Shown: positions 58,900 through 64,000 of the stretch, piece by piece | Layout: each line of letters begins with the position of its first letter | Position numbering within the stretch: position 1 is the first letter of the stretch | Source: Neisseria subflava | GTDB lineage: Bacteria > Pseudomonadota > Gammaproteobacteria > Burkholderiales > Neisseriaceae | Direction of reading: 5' to 3' | Length of the DNA stretch: 64,000 nucleotides | Assembly: GCF_005221305.1 (NCBI RefSeq) | Contig: NZ_CP039887.1 | Location: 1,798,001-1,862,000, forward strand | The notes under the pieces: generated by a model | Databases searched by the model: none | Told to the model about the DNA's origin: nothing | What the model saw: the letters and a program-made list of their open reading frames with translations, nothing else | Program-made: the position numbers and the translations under genes

Positions 58900-60249
58900 A
58901 TGTTACGCCGAATTGCTTTAATGCTTGCCTTCGCGCTGCCTGCCGCCTCATGGGCGCAGACGCTTTCTGAAACCCTGCCCAACGGTCTGAAAATCATCGT
59001 TAAAGAAGACCATCGCGCGCCTGTGGCCGTTTCGCAGATTTGGTACAAAATCGGCAGCGTGGATGAAAAACTAGGCAAAAGCGGCCTGAGCCACGCTTTG
59101 GAACACATGATGTTTAAAGGCACGAAAGACGTTCCCTCCGGCGAGTTCAACCGCCGCGTATCCGAGCTGGGCGGACAAAATAACGCCTACACCAGTCGCA
59201 ATGAAACGGTATATTACGAAAACGTCGCCGCCGCCAACCTGCCCGAGATTCTGAAGCTCGAGGCAGACCGCATGCACAACCTCAACTTCAGCGACAAAGA
59301 ATTCCTCAACGAGATGAACGTCATCCGTGAAGAACGCCGCCAGCGCACGGAAGACACAGCCGACGGCAAAATGCGGGAACAAGCCTATCTTGCCGCCTTT
59401 ACCCAACCGTCCATGCGCGCCTCCGTCATCGGCTACATGAAAGATTTGCACACCCTAAAAGCCGACGACCTGCGCGCGTGGTACAAACAATATTACGCGC
59501 CCAACAATGCCGTATTGGTCATTGTCGGTGATGTCGATGCTAAACAAACGCTTCAGACGGCCGCCAAACTCTTTGGCGATATTCCGGCCAAAGCCCAGCC
59601 GCCGCGCAACAAACTCCATACCGAACCCTATTTGCGCAAGCCTGTTACGGTCAAAGCCACTTCTCCGGTCACACGCCAGCCGCTGATTGCCATCAGCTTC
59701 CGTGTGCCGAAACTCCAAAAATTCGACGACGCAATGCCTTTTGCCCTCGACGTCCTCTCCGATATTTTGGCAGGCAACGCGTCCAGCCGTTTTGACAAAA
59801 ACCTCGTGCGCGGCAAGCAAACCGCATTGAACGCAGGAACGCATTACGACATCATCAGCCGTGAAATGCCGCTGTTCAGCGTAATGGCCATGCCTGCCGA
59901 AGGCGTGAAAACCGATACTCTGATTGCCCAGCTGCGCCAAGAAATCAAAGACATTGCCGACAACGGCGTTTCCGAAGAAGAATTGCAGCGCGTCAAAACT
60001 CAGGCAGCGGTCAGCGAAATCTACGCCAAAGACTCCATGTCTTCCCAAGCCTCCATGATGGGCCGCCTCGAAGCGCGCGGTTTCCAATATACCGACGAAC
60101 AAGAAATCCACCGCCGCTTACAGGCAGTCAGCGCGCAAGAAGTACAGGCCGCCGCCCGGATGTTGACCGACGAGCGCATGAGTACCGTCATCATTGAGCC
60201 GCAAAAACCTGCCGCCGCGCCAAGCAAAAAAGCTGCCAAACGCCGATAA
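58900..60249 (+). CDS. M16-family zinc peptidase, catalytic subunit type
   Basis: 449 aa with a signal peptide (residues 1-19, ending SWA), so periplasmic. The inverted zinc motif HxxEH is complete (His65-Ala-Leu-Glu68-His69), and the distal Glu lies in the NVIREERRQRTED region near 142-150. Two M16 domains fill the remainder, ending in a Lys/Ala-rich tail. It is followed 58 bp later by a paralogue that lacks the zinc motif, so the two probably form a heterodimer. Confidence 0.92.
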   Translation: MLRRIALMLAFALPAASWAQTLSETLPNGLKIIVKEDHRAPVAVSQIWYKIGSVDEKLGKSGLSHALEHMMFKGTKDVPSGEFNRRVSELGGQNNAYTSRNETVYYENVAAANLPEILKLEADRMHNLNFSDKEFLNEMNVIREERRQRTEDTADGKMREQAYLAAFTQPSMRASVIGYMKDLHTLKADDLRAWYKQYYAPNNAVLVIVGDVDAKQTLQTAAKLFGDIPAKAQPPRNKLHTEPYLRKPVTVKATSPVTRQPLIAISFRVPKLQKFDDAMPFALDVLSDILAGNASSRFDKNLVRGKQTALNAGTHYDIISREMPLFSVMAMPAEGVKTDTLIAQLRQEIKDIADNGVSEEELQRVKTQAAVSEIYAKDSMSSQASMMGRLEARGFQYTDEQEIHRRLQAVSAQEVQAAARMLTDERMSTVIIEPQKPAAAPSKKAAKRR

Positions 60250-60253
60250 ACAT

Positions 60254-60290
60254 CAGGCCGTCTGAAAGCCCATACCCTTTCAGACGGCCT
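60254..60290 (+). repeat. DUS inverted pair between the two M16 genes
   Basis: CAGGCCGTCTGAAAG and CTTTCAGACGGCCT flank a short loop. Its position inside an apparent two-gene operon suggests partial termination at most. Confidence 0.7.
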
Positions 60291-60307
60291 TAACAGAAAG
60301 CCACAAC

Positions 60308-61606
60308 ATGAAACCCACCCTGTTCGCCCTTACCCTACTCCTGCCCTTAAGCGTCCAAGCCGCCACCGACATCCAACGCTGGCGCAACCGTGACGGCACC
60401 CAAATCCTCCTTGTCGAACGCCACGAAAACCCCATCATTGACCTTGAAGTCAGCTTCAAGGGCGCAGGCAGCGTTGCCAATCCGGACAGCAAAAGCCAAG
60501 TTGCCGAATTTACCGCCGCCCTCCTGACCGACGGCACCCAAGAGCTGGACGAAGAAGCCTTCAATGCCGAAGCCGACAACATCGGCGCGCACATCAGCAG
60601 CGACAGCAATGCCGAAAGCGCATCCGCAGGCTTCCGCAGCCTCAGCAAAGCCGACATCCGCGACAAAGCCGCCAACTTGCTCAACCACTCGCTGACCCGT
60701 CCGCGCTTTGACGAAGCAGTTTTCCGCCGCCGTCAAATCCAATCCATTACCGGCTTGCAACAACAGGAAACCACCCCCGACTACACCGCCACGCGTGAAC
60801 TGACCAAGCTCATCTACCCGAACCACCCCTACGGCAGCGGCGCAAACGTAACCGTTGACAGCCTCAAACGCGTTAGTCTGGACGACATCCGCGCCTTCCA
60901 CAGCACCCACTACGGTAAAGACAACGCCATCGTCGCCATCGTCGGCGACCTCAACCGCAAACAGGCAGAGCAACTGGTCGAGCGCGTCCTCAAAGACCTG
61001 CCGGCCAAAGCCACCGCAACCCACGCCATCCCGCCCGTTCCGAAACAAGCCGCCCAACGCCGCGACATCCCCTTTGCCGGCACACAGGCACAAATCCTGC
61101 TCGGCACTTCCCTCTTCAAACGCCGTGACCCCGACTATTACGCCCTCGTTGCCGGCAACTACATCCTCGGCGGCGGCGGTTTCGACAGCCGCCTCATGAA
61201 AGTTTTGCGAGACCAACACGGCTACACCTACGGCGTATACAGCAGCCTCGCCCCGGCGACAGAAGAAGGCACGTTTACCATTTCCTACTCCACCCAAAAG
61301 AAAAACACCAAAGCCTCACTGGCCGACACCCAAGCCGTCATTGAACAGTTTATCGCCGAAGGCCCAACCGAAGCCGAGCTGAAACAGGCCAAAGCCAACA
61401 TCGTCGGCGGCTTCCCCCTGCGCTACGACTCCAACGACAAACTGCTCAACTACCTGAGCCTGATCGGCCTCTACGACCTGCCCAACGACTACTTGGAAGC
61501 CTACCCCAAAGCCATCAACAGCCTGACCGTCGAACAAGTCCGCGACGCATGGCAACGCCGCGTCAAATTCAAAGACCTCAACACCGTCGTTGTCGGCGCA
61601 GAATAA
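60308..61606 (+). CDS. M16-family peptidase-like protein, non-catalytic subunit type
   Basis: 432 aa with a signal peptide (residues 1-19, ending VQA). The position of HxxEH is degenerate (SQVAEFTAALL), so zinc catalysis is not expected. The Arg/Tyr region used by non-catalytic M16 partners is present: GGGGFDSRLMKVLRDQHGYTYGVYS. This pairing of active and inactive halves matches mitochondrial processing peptidase-type and bacterial two-subunit M16 enzymes. Substrate unknown. Confidence 0.9.
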   Translation: MKPTLFALTLLLPLSVQAATDIQRWRNRDGTQILLVERHENPIIDLEVSFKGAGSVANPDSKSQVAEFTAALLTDGTQELDEEAFNAEADNIGAHISSDSNAESASAGFRSLSKADIRDKAANLLNHSLTRPRFDEAVFRRRQIQSITGLQQQETTPDYTATRELTKLIYPNHPYGSGANVTVDSLKRVSLDDIRAFHSTHYGKDNAIVAIVGDLNRKQAEQLVERVLKDLPAKATATHAIPPVPKQAAQRRDIPFAGTQAQILLGTSLFKRRDPDYYALVAGNYILGGGGFDSRLMKVLRDQHGYTYGVYSSLAPATEEGTFTISYSTQKKNTKASLADTQAVIEQFIAEGPTEAELKQAKANIVGGFPLRYDSNDKLLNYLSLIGLYDLPNDYLEAYPKAINSLTVEQVRDAWQRRVKFKDLNTVVVGAE

Positions 61607-61621
61607 AACGCTTTAAAACAA

Positions 61622-61653
61622 CAGGCCGTCTGAAAGATTTTTCAGACGGCCTG
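61622..61653 (+). terminator. DUS inverted pair after the M16 genes
   Basis: CAGGCCGTCTGAA and TTCAGACGGCCTG flank 6 nt, 16 bp after the stop. Confidence 0.85.
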
Positions 61654-61670
61654 AGACCTTTGCAAAAATT
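61653..61670. mobile_element. IS1106/ATR-type end remnant
   Basis: GAGACCTTTGCAAAAATT, identical over 15 bp to the IS1106-like terminal repeat, sits directly against the DUS hairpin with no transposase attached. It marks an old insertion or a boundary of the accessory stretch. Confidence 0.55.
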
Positions 61671-62453
61671 CAGATGGCCTTTTTATTTTTGAATCCTGTA
61701 AGTGATCGTACAACTAAGAGAAACAGGAATTAGCAGACTAAATTGTCATTTTATGGATTTAGCATAATGTAATTTATTTTCCTCTTCTTCTACCAATTCC
61801 TCTTTTTATTCCTGTATATCGAGGATTAATGATACTCTAGATATCAGGTCAATATTAATCTAATTTTTAGTATAAAATCAATAGGTTTTAAGCGAAAATA
61901 GGCTACTTATTTTTACTGTAACTCTACCATTTAATTGTCAGGGAGGGAGCTTCGATCATACAGAGCACCTTCAACTTCTTCGAGAAAGAAGTACCTTAGG
62001 GGTTTATCAATACAATTAAATAGGGTGAGGAACAAACAAATGCTGACGAAGAGTAGGGCAGCTGCTATCAACTAGTCCAATAGCTGAAAACAGTAATCAA
62101 GTTGATGTAATGATGTGATTAAAAATCTACAAGAAAAAAATATTTAGCTGACTACCAAACACAAACACACTTAGAAAACGTGCTTGGTTAGTTGTAAAAT
62201 ATTGTTTTCTTAAGGTGAGCATTCTTGTTCATCTTTTTATTTTAGATGGTTATCATACTTCCTGATGAGTAGGGCGGAAGATGATTTCGTTTTTATCCAC
62301 TTAGTCTGGCTGACTGATAGCGAAGATTAATAGATAGAGGAATTTAAATATCCTAAAATAACAATAAAAATGTAATTAACGACAAATAAAAATCTGATGG
62401 CGATAAAGTGTGGTCGAATTTTGGGATGTTTTTCTGGTAGCCTGATGGGAAAA
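61671..62453. other. AT-rich stretch without a recognised gene
   Basis: About 780 bp, much more AT-rich than the preceding genes. No ORF of useful size, RNA signature or repeat could be recognised. Fragments such as the block around 61945-62075 look like eroded coding sequence on the minus strand, but no family was identified. Confidence 0.5.
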
Positions 62454-62494
62454 GATCGTCTGAAACAGTTTTTACTCCATTTTTAGACGACCCT
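62454..62494 (-). repeat. Variant DUS-like inverted pair after the restriction gene
   Basis: GATCGTCTGAAA and TTTTTAGACGACC form an imperfect pair using GTCGTCT-like instead of GCCGTCT. It lies just past the stop of the restriction endonuclease gene. The deviation from the DUS consensus used elsewhere fits decay or foreign origin. Confidence 0.5.
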
Positions 62495-62499
62495 AATGA

Positions 62500-64000
62500 T
62501 TACTTCCCAATCCGATACTCCGCCTGCTGCTCTTGCAGCATGGTTTCATACCATCTTTTGCCTTGAAGTTCGGACTGATATTGTTTTTCAAAAAATGGAT
62601 AAATCTTATCGTAAGTCGTATTACTTCTCAGTAAATCTTGTAAATATACGGTATCGATTGGAATAATTTTCAACCCTATTATTTCTTCACCTGTATCTGT
62701 ATCATAGTATGGGATTAGTTTTCGTCCTCTAAAATCAGCTATAACATTAATATGTAAATCTGTGGTAACAAATACGCAATAATCATGAGGATTGTTGGAT
62801 TTTAAGCGATAGTTTCCTAAATGGCGGGAAACTGGTTCCATTTCCATGCGTCTCTGATTACTATTTTCAGCCAATGTTGCCTCAATAAGCAAGCTGTGTT
62901 TTGGATAAATGTAGTTGGCTTCATATTCATAAACAATATCTGCTGCACCGCCTGACGCATGGGTTTTGGGTAATAAATCAGCAGAAAGGGAAAGATTCAT
63001 ATAATTTAGAATATTGCCCTTTCGTTCACTCAATTCATACCAAATAATCGCTAAAATATATTCAAAAATGGTTGGAATATCAGCCTCATCAGTAACAATT
63101 TTGACAATTTTATCATCATCTCTATTTTCAAAATAAGTCAGTAGATTTAATAACACTTCCTTTCCAAAATGTTTATCAATCAACTGATTAAAACGGTTAT
63201 GTCGTTTATCTTGAATAAGTTGTGCAGCCTGTTCGCTATTTTCAATGGCAATACCGTAATCCTGATAAATACGTTGATAAATACTGGCTGCATTAAATAA
63301 CAAGGATGGATGAATTTTTTCTAAATCAATATCTTCGGTGATTAAAGTACATGGTGTGAATGCCGAATCGAATAAAGCCTGATGACAATCTTGAAAGAAA
63401 TACTGAGGAATTAAGTCAAATTTGACTTTATTATCAGCAAAAACCAAAGTGTCTGTTAGATTAAAATAGCGGCGGTTTAAGTCAAAATAATCTTCAAGTG
63501 TTGCCATGGCTTTAAATATATGAAGATATTTAAAAAATACCGCTTTAAATTCCCTTTCATTTTTCAAATTTAAAAATGGACAATTTCCCTTAATGCTATC
63601 TCTATCTTGTTTTTTAATAGCTGACTGATTTGATGTTTTAAAAATCAAATTTCGCCATTTCGTATCTTGTTTTATATTTTTAATTAAAAATAATAATTCT
63701 ATTGCCGAACCTTGCTGATCTAAAAAATAGTTCTTAAGACTTAAATATAAAGGATAATATACCTTGTCGTAGTTGGGACTTTTCCTATTCATACCAATAC
63801 TAAAAATTAATTTTTCTGTTACCTCCTCTTCCAAGAAGACCTCATATGCCATCTTATAGTTTTCAAGCTGCATGAGATGTTTACATATTGCCTCTTCTAA
63901 ACTAATTGAATAACTGCGATAATCCTTAATTATTTGAATTACTTGTACGGTTGTTTCTTTGGAGATACATAAAGGTAGGAAATAACGGAACTCATCAAAA
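62500..64000 (-). CDS. AlwI-family type II restriction endonuclease, 5' end outside window
   Basis: The frame is open to the right edge; about 500 codons are visible and the start lies beyond 64000 (an internal Met at 63873 is not the true start, as upstream codons FDEFRYFLPLCISKETTVQV fit the same protein). The C-terminal catalytic region reads HASGGAADIVYEYE...LLIEATLAENSNQRRMEMEPV...RHLG, matching the PD-(D/E)xK core of AlwI-type enzymes, which cut outside an asymmetric site. Specificity cannot be read from this. AT-rich codon use contrasts with neighbours, indicating transfer. The cognate methyltransferase should lie to the right. Confidence 0.8.
   Translation of the reverse strand, partial: FDEFRYFLPLCISKETTVQVIQIIKDYRSYSISLEEAICKHLMQLENYKMAYEVFLEEEVTEKLIFSIGMNRKSPNYDKVYYPLYLSLKNYFLDQQGSAIELLFLIKNIKQDTKWRNLIFKTSNQSAIKKQDRDSIKGNCPFLNLKNEREFKAVFFKYLHIFKAMATLEDYFDLNRRYFNLTDTLVFADNKVKFDLIPQYFFQDCHQALFDSAFTPCTLITEDIDLEKIHPSLLFNAASIYQRIYQDYGIAIENSEQAAQLIQDKRHNRFNQLIDKHFGKEVLLNLLTYFENRDDDKIVKIVTDEADIPTIFEYILAIIWYELSERKGNILNYMNLSLSADLLPKTHASGGAADIVYEYEANYIYPKHSLLIEATLAENSNQRRMEMEPVSRHLGNYRLKSNNPHDYCVFVTTDLHINVIADFRGRKLIPYYDTDTGEEIIGLKIIPIDTVYLQDLLRSNTTYDKIYPFFEKQYQSELQGKRWYETMLQEQQAEYRIGK

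Overview
The window is a chromosomal segment of a Neisseria. The 10-bp core of the neisserial DNA uptake sequence (DUS, GCCGTCTGAA) occurs dozens of times, often as inverted pairs that form hairpins between genes. Almost every copy is preceded by AG (AG-DUS dialect), with only two AT-type copies noticed (near 16466 and 21171). That fits commensals of the subflava/flavescens/mucosa type better than N. meningitidis or N. gonorrhoeae. Species is inferred, not proven.

Layout. (1) 1-15.8 kb, all minus strand: a translation/transcription block read right to left, tRNA-Tyr/Gly/Thr - tuf - tRNA-Trp - secE - nusG - rplK - rplA - rplJ - rplL - rpoB - rpoC, then rpsL - rpsG - fusA (fusA runs off the left edge). 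Near-consensus promoters are visible before tRNA-Tyr, rplK and rpsL. (2) 15.8-28.6 kb, minus strand: housekeeping genes ferredoxin, rsmD, topA, smg, dprA, the ntrY/ntrX two-component pair with a DUF4390 gene, rsmB, a macrodomain hydrolase, fmt and def. (3) 28.8-38.3 kb: a LysM protein, an IS3-family element, a FadL/P1 porin, pyk, small hypothetical genes including a 41-aa lipoprotein, a DUF3579-GNAT fusion and an IS1016-type element. (4) 38.4-42.5 kb: two 876-bp IS481-family copies in inverted orientation around comEA and pyrBI. (5) 42.6-48.0 kb: a complete rRNA operon on the minus strand (16S, tRNA-Ile, tRNA-Ala, 23S, 5S) with promoter, boxA and terminator. (6) 48.2-49.7 kb: a nested mobile-element stack. 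(7) 49.8-61.6 kb: dksA, yggT, proC, yggS, pilT, pilU, a YccS/FUSC protein, pgk and a pair of M16 peptidases. (8) 61.7-64 kb: an AT-rich accessory stretch with a partial AlwI-family type II restriction endonuclease.

Most interesting structures. The two IS481 copies have lost their own target duplications but share one across copies: TATCAGG at the outer edge of copy 1 matches the reverse complement of CCTGATA at the inner edge of copy 2. This is what recombination between inverted copies leaves, so the comEA-pyrBI segment appears to have been flipped. Turning it back puts comEA just downstream of, and in the same direction as, the rRNA operon, which is its known neisserial location, and rejoins pyrI to its DUS. 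At 48.2-49.7 kb a Correia element sits in an IS1106-like transposase that itself sits in an approximately 182-bp AT-rich repeat. The IS3-family element landed exactly in the loop of a DUS hairpin. Three unrelated genes use a DUS as their stop codon.
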